Below, one piece after another: positions 14,388-25,574 of a DNA stretch of 64,000 nucleotides. The notes beneath the pieces are model-generated. The model saw only the letters and a program-made list of their open reading frames with translations, had not been told where the DNA came from and did not search any database. The stretch spans positions 809,323,069 through 809,387,068 of the forward strand of contig NC_081414.1 in assembly GCF_030272615.1 (NCBI RefSeq). The letters are read 5' to 3'. Origin of the DNA: Cryptomeria japonica. Its lineage: Eukaryota; Streptophyta; Pinopsida; Cupressales; Cupressaceae. The first letter of the stretch is position 1. Every line of letters starts with the position of its first letter. Made by a program: the position numbers and the translations under genes.

Positions 14388-17300
14388 ATGGCATTTGGAT
14401 CATCTACTCCTACTTTCATTGAAAATCCCACCATTGTTGAAGTTAAGGATAGGCTGAGACCCATTTTCAAAGAAGTTCCTCAGATAGAGAAGAAAGAAGA
14501 CTTTGCGGGCACATTCTCTAGGGTTCCTAATGGTGTGATGGATGTTGAAGATGTAAAGGCATATATACACTGCACTTTGGAGGATCTAGGTACAGAAGAG
14601 ATAAAGGGAATGTATCAATCAGTGATACTAGGAAGCTCTAGAATAATCAAGCCAGAATATAAGATCATCAAGGATCTAGGGTTAACCGGTAACCTATACA
14701 TATCGGAATTCAAAGATGAGGTGATCAGATATGTTCTGAGCAGAGTTCACAATGAGATCATCTGGTTGGATCGGCCCTACATGATCACAAAGGAAGCAAT
14801 TCAAGAAGTCACTGGCTTACCAAAAGTCAGACAAGAACCTGGCAAGAAGATTTCCACCACTACGATTGAGAAGCTTACTGGCACAACCCATGATGGAATA
14901 TCTATGAGGGTCAGTACAATCAAAGACATAGATGTGAAATTTGTCAGCATGATAATCGGCTATAAAGTAACTCAATCTAGTCGATTTACCTCTGTTGCTA
15001 GTTCCTCCATCCATGTTGCTTATTAGATGTTAAAGAATAATGAGAAGTGTGATTTGTGTGAATGACTGAGAAGTGAACTAATGCTTAATCTTGGAAAGAT
15101 TAAGAGTGTTAAGAAAGGAACTTTTACATTTGGAAATCTCATTGTTTATTTAATGTTTTACTTCATAAATGAGCTACCCGGTTTAGGGAAGAAGCAGTGG
15201 GCTCATGACATACCAGTAGGTATGGAAATCAAGGAAGCAATCATTAGTCTTAGTACCGGAAAGGATGAAAATCTTTGGGGCTATTTCAAAACATTTCAAG
15301 AAAATATGAGACAGAGGGAAAGAATACCAAAGTACATTGTGGAGAAGTACTCCACTGATATCTGTTTTATGGTGAAGACTAATGAAACTCTTATGGAGGT
15401 AGTAGAACCTAGGACCGTATGGGTCACTGAACTTGGATATGAAGTGGATGATAGCATTTTTGAAATTTATGCAAAAATGTTGCTTGAAGCTCCATTGGAT
15501 GATAAGACAGAACACTTTGGTACTACTAAGGAAAAGGCTCTTAAAGTCAAAATTGGCTTCAACAAGAAAAGAAGAGAGAAGAAAATTGATAAGATGTCTG
15601 CATTTGTACAGAATGTAATCCATAAGATAGACACTCAACTGGGTTGTGGATCCAAACCAGCAAAGGAACCAGAAATGGTTGGTGCTCCTGAGGTAAAGAG
15701 GCTTGAAACTTTCATTTCTTCTATCACTTCTAACTCTGATCCAGAGGATAATAAACCTATAGCATTCAGAAGGGCACAAAGAAAGAAAGTTGACTTGCCT
15801 CCAATATAGGAGAAGGTGGACCCAAGGAGGAAGCTTGTGAGAAAAGTAATAAAACTTACTGCACCCCCACCTCCAACAAGGAAACCTATTCGAAAGAGGA
15901 CACTAGTCACATCCACTCCGACAACCCACAAGAAGAAGAAGAAGAGTGATGATGCTACTAAATCTGGTAAGGCTACAATGACTTGTGTTGAATTGACTGA
16001 TGAAGTAACCAAAGATGGAATTTTGAAGAATGTATCCATTTGTTATAAAGATTTAGAATATAATGAGTAGAATGAGATTGAAGAGGCAATTTTGTTACAC
16101 ATAGATATATATAAGAAAGCCTTAGTAGAAATTTTGAAGGAAATTCCTCTATCATTGTACAATAAATTAGATGCTAGAAGACTTGATGCAGTCAAGAGGG
16201 ATAGACAAATTAAGGAAGTAGAGCTTTTGGGTATATGTGGTTCAATAAACAATGAGGAAATGAAATGATGCATTGATGTTGTAAACATAATAGTTTTTAG
16301 TAGTAAACCCCAACAAATAAGTTTAATGACGGGCAGGGTAAATGAGGTAGTAAATGAGACCAAAGATGGTTGGACCAAATTCTTCCAAAAGAATCTTGAT
16401 TTTCTCACCTCCCAAGAAGAATTTGTTAAAGAAACAACTTCTATCATCTCAGATAGATCTAAAGGGAAAGGTATTTTGGATAGTTCAGCTCCAATTTTAA
16501 ATAAACCAGTAGTAACTATAAGTATATAGACACCACCGACAGTAAAGGAGAGTGTGCAGTCAATACCGACAAAGATAACTTTTGAACAAGACAATGTATA
16601 GGGTACTAACAATATTATGGATAATACTACACTGATAGTAATTAATACTGCACCAAGTGGCGAAGCCACCGGTGCTAAGGAGGATAAGGTAAAGGAAATT
16701 GAGACTATACCAGCAGTTAATATTGATTCCCTGGCAAAGGTTTTGGCAATTGACACTTCTCAAGTTGAGAAGATATTAATCACTGAGATGAGTCTCACTG
16801 AGTTAATGATGATGGCTACTCAAAAACTAATAAAGGAGGGATCAACAAATAAAGAAATAATAGATCACTCAATCATAGTTTTGCATAGACTAATTCTTGA
16901 TTGTAAGAATGAAAATGAAGCAAGCCCTTTCAGCAATCTTAAGGCATTAACTAAGCATATATCTAACAACTTTTAATCTTTGCAGCAAATTTCAGACCTA
17001 CAGGGACTTGAGAGATTTACTATGGATAAGGGAACCGCTTTTGATTAGATTACTGAAACAAAGAAGAAGAAAATTGAAGGAAAATTGATTCTTATTGAGA
17101 AATGTTTGAAACAGTGTACAAATATCTATAGGGTCTATTGTAACATAGAAACTCTTACAGCAAATGTAGATAGAAGATTAAAGGAGTTACATGATAAGGT
17201 TGCCAATATTGAAAATTATTTTGATGGATTAACCTCACTAACAACATATGTTGATGGACAAATTTTGTCTTTGGAGAACCAAATTTTTTATTTTGAAAAG

Positions 17301-17513
17301 GAAAGAGACAATATCATTCGGAGAGCAAGGAGTCTTAAAGGATTGAGGAGTCCAAAATTAGATTCACTTGGTGTACATAAGAGGGAATGTATGGATATGA
17401 TTGCTAAGCCCACACCAGCAGAAGTCAAAGAGAAAGAAATATTTGCACACTTATTGAGTGGACTTGTATCCATATCTGAAACTTTCAAAACTGGCTGGGA
17501 TACATATTTATAG
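14388..17513 (+). pseudogene. element E ORF2: unknown protein of about 1,040-1,090 residues in place of pol
   Basis: One reading frame runs from 14238 to 17513 with about a dozen stops but no frame change. The first plausible ATG is at 14388 (MAFGSSTPTFIENPTIVEV). The N-terminal third (to about 15800) looks globular and includes WLDRPYMITKEAIQEVTGLP, a pattern in the style of plant mobile or plant-transposon-associated domains (aromatic, then I-T-x-E-x-I-x-x-x-x-G-L-P). A Lys/Pro-rich basic patch follows (near 15830-15960, with KPIRKRTLV and HKKKKK), a possible nuclear signal. The last 500 residues are charged and helical, with a probable coiled coil near 17100-17320. There is no YVDD, DDE, zinc-binding HHCC or retropepsin motif. 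I cannot assign a function. It may be a captured host or transposon gene, or a structural protein used by the element. Confidence 0.6.
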
Positions 17514-17599
17514 TTGCTAGACAAGGCTTACCCAGAAATTTTGAAATTGGTCAAGCTTCGGTAAAGAAATCTGTATTTATTTATTTTTTCAATTCTTTC

Positions 17600-17778
17600 A
17601 CTGGTCTTTGGCATTGATGCCAAAGGGGGAGTGTATATAATGTGAAAAATATCAGACAGAAAAATATGGGATGGATATCAGAAAGGAGTGTATTTCTTAG
17701 GGGGAGTATACTTCAGGTTCAACCGGGAGGGAATCCATTTTTCACATGAGTGTTGCCATTAATGCCAAAGAGGGAGAT
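17600..17778 (+). promoter_or_regulatory. polypurine tract region of element E
   Basis: GCCAAAGAGGGAGATTG abuts the 3' LTR start at 17779 and is the likely plus-strand primer. Two further purine blocks lie upstream: ATGCCAAAGGGGGAGTG near 17612 and TTAGGGGGAGTATAC near 17698. Each occurs in the same phrase as the final tract, so the region is a degenerate tandem array as in element F. Confidence 0.7.
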
Positions 17779-18707
17779 TGTTGGCAATTGACACTCATTG
17801 GATTCATATGTTTTCATTGATGGCAACATGGAAACATGGTAACTTGGCAACAAGATTTATAAGGAAGCATACACCAGCACTAATGCATTCACCGATAGAC
17901 ACTAGCATTGGAGAATTCAAGGTTACACTGGCACCGACATCCAGCACTTCAGTAAAGCCGACATCAGGCTTCGACCCAAAGGAATTTTTATTTGTAAAAT
18001 CATTTTGTAATTATTGTATAAGGTCGACATTGTATATCTTTTGTAATGCATTGTAAGACGACATAAGGCATATTGTTTATGAAGGGTATATAGGTCAGTT
18101 TGTTAAGGTCATTATATATAGATGAGATAGATTGGAATAAGGATATAGGAGACTGTATAATATAAAGTATATGTATGTAGATCATTTTGTATGCAAATGT
18201 TATATCATGCAATGATCTTTAGATAGTTTGGAAATCATTCTTGGAGTAAAAGAGATATCATTAGAAGTGTTCAAGGTTTATGAACTGGAACAGAGAATAA
18301 CTATAACTAGAACTCTTTTTGGTATACCAGATGCATTTTGTGAGTTCATTATTATTGTTTTATTTCAGCAGAAGCTTGTAGTCAGTGAGACTCTTTTGTG
18401 ATGAGCACTGTGCTCTAAGCAGTGTGCCTTCCTGCATGTGCAGATCCCCATTTTATGTAATATCTTTCATATGGCCAGTGAACTGATATTGTGGGTCACA
18501 AATCCCACCGTGGTTTTTCCTCTTTGAGGTTTTCCATGTATAAATTATATGTGTTATGGTGTTCATTTATGTGGATGGTTTATTTTCTTCAAGTTATATG
18601 TTTCTTCATTTACAGGTTTATATGTGTATGTTATAAAAGGGTAAAATCATATCTTACCGGCAGAACACTGATTCACCCCCCCCCCCTAGTGTTCTTGGAT
18701 ATCAATA
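17779..18707 (+). repeat. 3' LTR of element E
   Basis: Starts TGTTGGCAATTGACACTC and ends ATATCAATA (a changed CA end); 929 bases against 1,000 in the 5' copy. The difference comes from small deletions and a shorter C run at 18676-18686. It is followed by the GTTTG target copy. Confidence 0.88.
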
Positions 18708-18712
18708 GTTTG

Positions 18713-20201
18713 TTTGTGTTAATGTCAGTGATGAAGAGTGACAAAGAGATCACAAACCACTGGAGGTGAAGTTGAGCTACCGGTGCAGTGTATGTTGTCG
18801 ATAGCAGCAGATAAGGTTTTACCAGTAAGGGTTTGTGCCGGTATGAGGATTTATCAATTGTTCAAGTTTAAACCAACCCCGTGTTGGTAAGCTAAGTGTA
18901 TGTCAATGTGATGACACGTGGAGCTAAGGTGGAGAGCATACAAAGGTTGGTGAAGTTTCCATTGACATGGTTGTTGAAGCAGTTAGTCGACATTAAATGA
19001 AACAATCAAAAATCTTGGGTCGATGACAGATTGATGCGGCTCAAGGAAGAATGATCGACAGAGAAAGACTAGGGAGTTGTTGGCACCTAGATCAATGCAA
19101 GAGGACCTCGAGAAGGAAACAACTGGATCATAAACGAGTCAATAGATTTCAAGGCTGGAAATCATGGTCTGGTTTGCTATTTTTGGCAAACATACTTTGG
19201 ACAGATGAAAAAAGCGTGATTGCTTATTCCTCCAATGCAAGTGTTCCATCCAAGGTAAATCAGATCAGATTGGATGCAGATTTGGTCTCGAGAAGGAAAC
19301 CCAAGCCACCCTTTGTTTGAATTGGTTTTTGGCACGAAAGCTTTAGTTTAAATATGCTGACCTAAGATAGATAGTGCTGCTTCTAAAGGGTGAAGAAAAG
19401 AGTGAAATTGTTGTCTAAAAGCCAAAGAGAAAAACACTTGAAGTTTTTTGTGAGTGAAGATTGTACCAGTAAGGAGAAGAAGGGTAAACCAGTGTAAGGA
19501 ACAAATTGGTAGAGTGAGCATAGAATGCAGAGGTGACAAACTGAAAGAAGCAGTATCTGATAGAGAGCGACCAAGTGTGATTTAAATTCAGCAGAATAGA
19601 GGGAGAGAAGATTAAGGAGAGTTAGAACCAGTAGGAAGGCTAAGTTGCAGTGTGCATTGAGTTGATACAAATTGGTAAGATAGAAACTGGTAGTACAAAG
19701 CTTTGAAAGGTTGCAAAAAGTCATTTGCAGCAAGGATCTCATTTTTATATCTGAGTTTTTCATATTGTTTACATTGAGTAGGTTCTTACTGTAGGGGTTG
19801 TAGCTCATTTAGGTTGTAGCCTATAAATTGTGTAGGGGTTAGTGCTCCTTTGAGTTGGTGCTCATAAATTAAGGGTTGGTTCTCCTTGGGTTGGTGCCCT
19901 AAAATTTGTAATTAGATCTTTTCATTGTGAGGCTGGATTGGAGTAGAAGATCTCCAACAACTATTCTCACTGAGGTTTTTCCCACATTGGGTTTTCCTCG
20001 TACATCTAGTGTTGTGTGTTGCATCTTTATGTGTGTATTTTATTGATCTTTTAGATATTTCTGCTACACACCTTGTTTGCATTGCTTTGGTAACTGGTCT
20101 ACATTTTGTTTATTTCATATTGAATTGGTATAGCTCTGATTAAGTGAAAATTGTTTAAATCACTGATACACACCCCTCTCAGTGATCCATTGTATCCAAC
20201 A
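18713..20201 (+). mobile_element. copia element D, 5' LTR, right piece
   Basis: Continuation of the LTR begun at 11557 after the element E insertion. It ends with ATCCAACA at 20201, next to the primer site. It has the typical copia U5 layout: repeated GGTTGGTGCTC-type phrases around 19830-19900, then CACTGAGGTTTTTCCCAC. The sense-strand open frame at 19051-19320 has no recognisable domain and is probably chance. Confidence 0.75.
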
Positions 20202-20203
20202 AT

Positions 20204-20219
20204 TAGTATCAAAGCCTAG
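20204..20219 (+). promoter_or_regulatory. primer binding site of element D
   Basis: TTAGTATCAAAGCCTAGG starts two bases after the LTR end. It matches the tRNA-Met type copia site with one change in TGG. Confidence 0.8.
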
Positions 20220-20277
20220 GTACCCTATTTTGTCAAAGCATTATCTAGCTTGGGTAGATCCTATCAAGTGTTCACAA

Positions 20278-20758
20278 TGGCAAGAAATGAATCAGCCTCC
20301 TCAAAAGCCCCTATGTTTGATAGTGTAAACTATGCCTTTTGGAGTAGAAGAATGGAAACCTATTTGTCCTGTCTAAGTTGTGATGTATGGATGTTGGTTG
20401 TGAATGGGTATATTGTTTCTAATAATCCTCCTACTGATCCAGATGCTAAGAAGGAATATGAGAACAATGCTAAGGCAAAGAATGCTATTCTTAGTGGGTT
20501 ATCTGATAATGAGTTTGTTAAGGTCATGCACTGCTCATCTGCCAAAGCAACTTGGGATAAGTTGCAGAAAATATTTGAAGGTGATGCTAAAGTCAAGGAA
20601 GCCAAGTTGAAGACATTGAGAGAAGAGCTTGAGGGTTTGAAGATGAGAGATGAAGAGAATATTGTTGACTATCTCCAAAGGATTGATGAAACAATAAACA
20701 ACATTAGAGGGCTTGGAGAAGAAGTAAAATATGAAGTGGTAGTGAAGAAAGTACTTAG
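20278..20758 (+). pseudogene. element D copia gag, interrupted by element B
   Basis: The ATG at 20278 starts MARNESASSKAPMFDSVNYA. The N-terminal piece with FDSVNYAFWSRRMETYL is the standard start of copia gag (the small domain before the UBN2 domain). The UBN2-like part follows: AKNAILSGLSDNEFVKVM, AKATWDKLQKIFEG and KMRDEENIVDYLQRIDETI. The frame is open with no stop for 160 codons, then stops being copia at KKVLS, where element B begins with TGTAATACCC (20759). The usual continuation (a leucine-proline-x-x-tyrosine type segment, then a zinc knuckle) is missing and should lie beyond the right edge of B, outside the window. The protein is the retrotransposon capsid. D was still open in this part when B landed, so D was not very old at that time. 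Confidence 0.9.
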
Positions 20759-21956
20759 TGTAATACCCTAAAAATGGTCATCTAAACCATGGGCCCCTAA
20801 TCTCGACAACATCACCAAGGTCCTAACCAAAGGCAATTAAATCAACCTTGAGCACATTATTATTTCTTTAATCATCAAATATCACATGGCAAATCAACTA
20901 CTCAATATTAATTAAATATTTATTTAATTAATTGAATCATTTCCAAGAATATCATTTTGATCAATTATCCTATTTTAATTTATTAAATATCCTTGCATAC
21001 TTAATTAGTTAATATAAATTGTCATTTAATCATGCAAAAGGAATTAATTTATTACAAAAGAGGAATTAATCACAAACAAAGAGTTGAATTAAAAATAAAA
21101 CAAAAAGAATTGAATTGAGAGAGAAATCAAACTTGAGACATTATTTCTTTTTCTAAATTTAGAACTTGAAATCAGAAAAGCTATTTAATTGAGTTATTGA
21201 ATTATTCTCTAAAATTAGAACTCAAAGTTTTTCAGAAAAAGAAGTTCAGTTTCATTAAAAAGACTCTTTTCTAGAATAAATCAAAGAATTATCTATTTTT
21301 ATCATAAATGCATGGAATTGATTTATTATTATTTCCAATGCAACTTAGACTTCTAATTTGAATGCATTTCAATTAAACTATAATCAGAATTTATCTCAAG
21401 GTTAACTAAACATGATTTCTCAATTATTTCAATTAATCCTAAATTGAGCCTTTTTTAATCATCTCTCTGTAATTCTCTATAAATTCAGTCTTCATCTCTC
21501 ATTCCAATTCACTCTAGAGAATTCAACCCCAGAGAATTCGACTCCAAAGAATTCACCCCAAAGATTTTTGATAACATGCTTGGAGATTATTATCACGCTA
21601 ATTTCACTCTGGAGTTATTGAAGATTATTGTGCTCTTTAGATTATTTGCATCCATTTTTCATCCATTATTGCTTGCATCCATTATTGCTTGAATCCATTA
21701 TTGTTTTAATTATTCATCCATCTTGCATCCATATAGTTAATATCATATAGATTAAATCATTTGTCTTTGTGTAGTCTAGTCACTGGTATTGCTTATAAAA
21801 ATCTAAGAGAAATATTATACTCACATCTTTTAGAAGACAATTAGTCACTTTGTTATGGTTTTTTTAATTTATTGATTATTGATTACTAACCATACATATA
21901 ATGACTTAATTGAAGTGTTGTGCTTGTAGCTTAAAGACCACTTTTTCACACACACA
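20759..21956 (+). repeat. 5' LTR of element B
   Basis: Starts TGTAATACCCTAAAAATGG and ends CACACACACA, about 1,198 bases. It breaks the gag frame of element D. TATAAATT at 21478-21485 is a candidate promoter core; CATCCATTATTGCTTG is repeated near 21650-21700 in the likely R/U5 part. The LTR start resembles that of element A in its own sense (TGTAGACGTATAAAAATGACC), supporting a family link. Confidence 0.78.
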
Positions 21957-21960
21957 TCTC

Positions 21961-21980
21961 TAGCACCCACCATGGGGCCG
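21961..21980 (+). promoter_or_regulatory. primer binding site of element B
   Basis: TAGCACCCACCATGGGGCCG begins four bases after the LTR. It aligns with the element A site TGGTGCCCACCACGAGGCTC, which also starts four bases after its LTR. The shared core is CCCACCA. The tRNA used is not assigned here. Confidence 0.7.
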
Positions 21981-22068
21981 AAGACTACATTTTTCGCCCT
22001 CCAAGACTGACTGCTTTGATTTTTGTTATTTTCCAGATTTCAAATTTTTTGATTTTTCATTTGTACAT

Positions 22069-22200
22069 CTCGTACGACAATTCCCATAGATTGAGATGAC
22101 AAACTACAGGTATAGTACGAATAGGAATCCTGTCTCGTAAAAGTTGGGATCCTGTATCATACGAGTTTTTATACTGTTGTACGACTCTGTATTTTCAGGT
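22069..22200 (+). repeat. CGTACGA-type motif cluster in the element B leader (left)
   Basis: Copies include CATCTCGTACGACAATTCC, TAGTACGAATAGG, CCTGTCTCGTAAAAG, GGATCCTGTATCATACGAG and CTGTTGTACGACTCTG. The same family recurs at 50250-50600 and, on the minus strand, at 62475-62740. Confidence 0.75.
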
Positions 22201-22621
22201 TAAAAGGCAAATTTTGTGATTTTTATTGATTATTCTGACAACTGACTCTGACTGTTTATCTATCTATTTCATAATTTTTCACAGCCTAATCAGTTTTTGC
22301 AGAATGCTTGTCAAAGAATATGCTTGTCGCACAAAGACAATATGACTACTGATTCATTGTCTTTGCAGGTTGCCTAAGGAGAATCGACTAAACATCGTGT
22401 ATTCTTTAAATTCATTTTTAGGAACCTAACTTTCTATCTGGTTAAAGAACAAATCTTTATTTTGTGTTTTTAGAAGATTTTGAGAGGTAGGAGAGTATGC
22501 TCTTGTCTTTTTCTAGACAATCAGAAATCCAGACCCTTGAGGCTTTTTCTTTGTTTGAAATTTGTAAATCTTTAGCAAACCTGCCCTCCCAAGGGGTTGA
22601 AAAACTCTTAAAGCCGTTACG

Positions 22622-22650
22622 ACCAGTGTGAGGGGAACGACCTAAGTGGG
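22622..22650 (+). promoter_or_regulatory. leader block conserved between elements A and B
   Basis: B has GACCAGTGTGAGGGGAACG followed by ACCTAAGTGGG. A has the same block on its sense strand (complement of 47536-47564) with only a few differences, followed in both by a CCAACnCACTATAA-type phrase about 40-50 bases on. The flanks are much less alike. This is the best conserved non-coding part of the leader; a role in RNA packaging, dimer formation or translation is possible but not shown. Confidence 0.65.
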
Positions 22651-23189
22651 AATGGCTAAACACCAAGTACTCCAACTCACTATAAAATAAACATGATTTG
22701 ATGAAAATCAAGTCAACGGCAGTGCTTGGGAATAGCTCTCCTTTGTACCTTTGGGTATATTAAACCTTGGTTTTCAAGGCTGGGAGACCTCTTAATTGAG
22801 TTTATATCTCGACGCACTGAATGGATCCCTGACTATATCCAATTCAAAATTATAAGCTACCCGGTTCACCTACGAAAGGGAGATAATCTTTGTACAAGAG
22901 AGATAGTAACTCTCCCAAGATACTTGTCATTTCGTGCCCCCATTAGCATTTGGAGTCGGATAATATGATGTTGAGAATCCATTGCATGAGACTCAACGGT
23001 CGTATTCTGATTAGCTCTTGGGTGTGTACCTGAGTCTACAAGCAAAGGTTTTCTCGCCTCACCAAATTCCTTAGGGTTCGTATGCTATGATTGGAGTTGC
23101 TATTTATACTACTTGTTTTCTGTGTTTTCATCCCTGAAACAAAAACTGAAATACGAAAAATTGGAGAAGACAAGAAACAACTCAGTGAT

Positions 23190-23410
23190 TTGAAACTTTG
23201 TCAGAAACTAGTCCATCTTAAGTTGAAACTCTGTCAGTGTCATAAATTAGTCCATCTTAGGTTGAAACTCTGTCAGTGTCAGAAACTAGTCCATCCTAAG
23301 TCGAAACTCTACCTGTGTCAGAAACTAGTCCATCTTAAGTTGAAACTTTGTCCATGTCATAAACTAGTCCATCTTAAGTCGAAACATTGTCCGTGTTAGA
23401 AACTAGTCTG
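23190..23410. repeat. 39-bp minisatellite in the element B leader
   Basis: About five to six units with the core AACTAGTCCATCTTAAGTTG and then AAACTCTGTCAGTGTCA. The period is 39 bases, so the open frame across it reads as a repeated 13-residue peptide (KLVHLKLKLCQCH). The frame is a by-product of the repeat, not a gene. Confidence 0.85.
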
Positions 23411-23452
23411 TTTTGGTAAAAATCAGTCCATCTCAGAATTGGTCATACTCAG

Positions 23453-24977
23453 TGTATGCGGGAAAAGCGAGTCGATAGAACTCCATATGTGAAAAACGGA
23501 GCTCTATGGAGCCTTGCTCACACACCCACAGGACTTCTTGCTCACACACCCACAGGACTTCTTGGTGCAAGCTATGGAGTAATGAAGTATCACTCAGCTT
23601 CCCAAGGTTGGTCCCATGGTTCTCTATCTTTCACAATCCCTCAAACCAATGTTTTTGCTCTCAGATCACTAAGCAAAATGGTTTAGGGATGGCAAATGCA
23701 AGAACGAGGGATGCTTTTGATAGATTTTAGAATGAAATGCATCCTAAGCTATGCATGATTTTAAAATGCAATAAACTAGATTATAAGATGACAAGGTTAG
23801 TATAAATACTATCCTAACATGATATGTTAGTCTATGATTGAGCTAAATGATAAGGAAAGTATTCTAAACATGCATATTTAGACTAGTTCCTGATTTAAAA
23901 GAGGCTAAAATGACGAGCATAAAAATGATATATGAAAGCTTGAATGTATTTGAGCATAAGTGTGATACTACAAATTTGGAGGATGATTCAAAATAGAGGA
24001 ATGAGAGCTCTATTTATAGCAAAAACAGGGCAATAGATGGTCAGGATTGAAAGAGTTGATCAAGGGTTGAGTTTGAAAGTTGGGGATCCATGTTTGTAAT
24101 TGGCACCAATGAAATGATGACAAGTGTCAACATAGGGTTGGGTTGAGAGAAGGGGTTGGAGATATTAAATGCCTGAGAAGACCTTAGGGTTATCTAGAAG
24201 GTAAGGGTCAAGCCTAAGTTAAGATTACCCACTGGATTAAGAGTTAATCCAAGGATAAACCCTTGTGCAAATGATTAAGCGATAATCATGGTCAAAGCAT
24301 TAAAGGCTTGATGAGACCCTTGGGTTGGATGAAGGTTGAGTTAAAAGAAATTCTTTAACCATGTAAGAGGGTTTGAGTTAACCATTAATGGTTATGAAGA
24401 CTTTGGGGAATTAAGTGGTTGAAGGTTTGAAGCCTTTAATGGTTATCAAAGACTTTGAGGAATTAAATGGTTGAAGGCTTGAAGCCTTTAATGGTTATCA
24501 AAGACTTTGAGGATTTGAGAAGTGACCTCCCCTTGCTTAGGGATGTGACAAAGTTTAGAAGATGGGAGGCTAATTAGAAGCGATTAGAAGAGTCTAGAAG
24601 GGATTAGAAAGGGGTTTAGGAAGGCAAGTGGGAGATGTAGGATTTCGCAAGTGGATGGAGGGATAATAGGATTTAATTGAAATAAAGTTAATTTAATTCA
24701 ATTTGGTTGCAATTAAATAAATTAGATTTATTCAATTTAGGATAACTATTTAATTAAATTTGAATTTAATTAAAGTGGATAGAGGAGATTTAATTGAATA
24801 AAATGATTTATTCATTAAATGGTAAAAAGAAGTCTAGTGAATTTAATTTAAATAAATTGAGTAATCTACTTAATTAAATAGAGGAATGTGGATAATTTAA
24901 TTAAATTGGATATAATTAAATAGAGACATGAACATAAAATATTCATTTAGGAATATGGTCATTTTTATACGTCTACA
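23453..24977 (-). repeat. 3' LTR of element A
   Basis: Plus-strand text starts TGTATGCGGGAAAAGCGAG and ends ATACGTCTACA; 1,525 bases. It has an extra 24-base copy of a CTCACACACCCACAGGACTT phrase near 23518-23565, absent from the 5' LTR. On the element's sense strand GCTATAAATA (24020 to 24011) is a good TATA box. Confidence 0.92.
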
Positions 24978-24996
24978 TTTTGCCCCTCTTTGAAGT
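24960..24996 (-). promoter_or_regulatory. polypurine tract of element A
   Basis: On the minus strand CTTCAAAGAGGGGCAAAA (complement of 24978-24995) directly precedes the LTR start TGTAGACG. It is the expected plus-strand primer and fixes the direction of the element. Confidence 0.85.
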
Positions 24997-25343
24997 GACG
25001 TGTGTGCACATGTTATTTCAAAGAAAATGATGCGTTATCATGATTTATGATCAAATGCAATTTTTGTGTCGCTCTTTTTGATTTGCAAGTCGTGCCCCAG
25101 ATTTGATTTGATGCGTGATGCCCCAGTTTTGATATTTGATGGTGATGCCCCCTCGGGAGATGAATCAATTTTTTTGAAAATTTTTTATTTGATTTGATGA
25201 GTTGCGTGTGATGTGTAGGATTTCGTCTATGTGAAAGGTGGGTAAATTGATTCATTTCCCAATAAGTTACAATTTTTAGGGTATAAGAGAGACCGCGACC
25301 ATATTACAGGTCCGTTTGGCTAACCCTAATTTCATTTTCCTCC
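24978..25343. other. element A segment between polypurine tract and PMD promoter
   Basis: About 365 non-coding bases with three or four GTGATGCCCC / GTCGTGCCCC phrases. One, ATGCCCCCTCGGGAG at 25146-25160, also occurs in element B (minus strand, 63348-63362) at the equivalent place outside the PMD promoter. Confidence 0.55.
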
Positions 25344-25350
25344 TATAAAA
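25344..25350 (+). promoter_or_regulatory. TATA box of the antisense PMD gene in element A
   Basis: TATAAAA inside TTCCTCCTATAAAAGGGG lies 81 bases before the ATG at 25425. The equivalent gene in element B has TATATAT 80 bases before its ATG. The matching spacing in two diverged copies supports a real promoter on the strand opposite to the retrotransposon's own genes. Confidence 0.7.
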
Positions 25351-25424
25351 GGGGAAAATAGCTTTGATTTGATTCATTTGTGCCTTGTTGACTTTGGAGA
25401 AAGAGAATTTGGTCTGAAGAGAAA

Positions 25425-25499
25425 ATGCCTATTCCGTATTCCAGACATTGTTTCGAACGCGTTCGGAGGTACCGGAGACCTGCAGCGTATAGACCACCA
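25425..25499 (+). pseudogene. PMD gene of element A, exon 1
   Basis: A 25-codon exon starting MPIPYSRHCFERVRRY, rich in Arg. It ends CCACCA before GTAAGT, an excellent splice donor. The copy in element B has the same length and a matching start (MVVPTRQHRFECQRRH, ending just before ATAAGT). Spacing of aromatic and basic residues is conserved (H-x-F-E then R-R). Both have GAAGA(G)AAA before the ATG. Exon 1 joins in phase 0 to the exon starting at 26516. The Arg-rich N-terminus could be a nuclear or nucleic-acid-binding tail; that is inference. Confidence 0.72.
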
Positions 25500-25574
25500 G
25501 TAAGTCAACATTTTTGACCCTTTTTTGATTTTTGATTTGGTCGTTTTTAGTCATTTTTTAATTTTTAAAACTCG

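Larger units (their letters stand above)
11824..18707 (+). mobile_element. element E: copia-like non-autonomous LTR retrotransposon
   Basis: Two related LTRs (11824-12823 and 17779-18707) flank 4.96 kb. The 5-bp target duplication GTTTG is seen at 11819-11823 and 18708-18712. Inside are a tRNA-Met-type primer site, a gag-like frame with zinc knuckles, and a long frame of about 1,090 codons with no protease, integrase, reverse transcriptase or RNase H motifs. It therefore needs enzymes from a relative. It sits inside the 5' LTR of element D, so it is younger than D. The LTRs differ by small indels and many substitutions, so the insertion is not recent. Confidence 0.88.
21981..23452 (+). other. 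element B 5' leader, first part
   Basis: Non-coding leader between the primer site and the element A insertion. It holds CGTACGA-type motifs (22069-22195), a block at 22622-22650 shared with the leader of element A, and a 39-bp minisatellite at 23190-23410. The short open frames here have no recognisable domains. The leader resumes at 50241. Confidence 0.65.

Noticed and set aside
15183-16756. Minus-strand frames of 198 and 237 codons in element E
   Set aside because: They lie opposite the ORF2 frame, have no domains, and have hydrophobic composition from reading AT-rich coding DNA backwards.
18491-18769. 92-codon plus-strand frame at the end of the element E 3' LTR
   Set aside because: It runs through the LTR, the target site and into D; a chance frame.
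19051-19320. 89-codon frame in the D LTR
   Set aside because: No domain, inside an LTR, no sign of coding constraint.
23091-23399. 102-codon frame rich in KLVHLKLKLC
   Set aside because: It is generated by the 39-base tandem repeat; no start context or domain.
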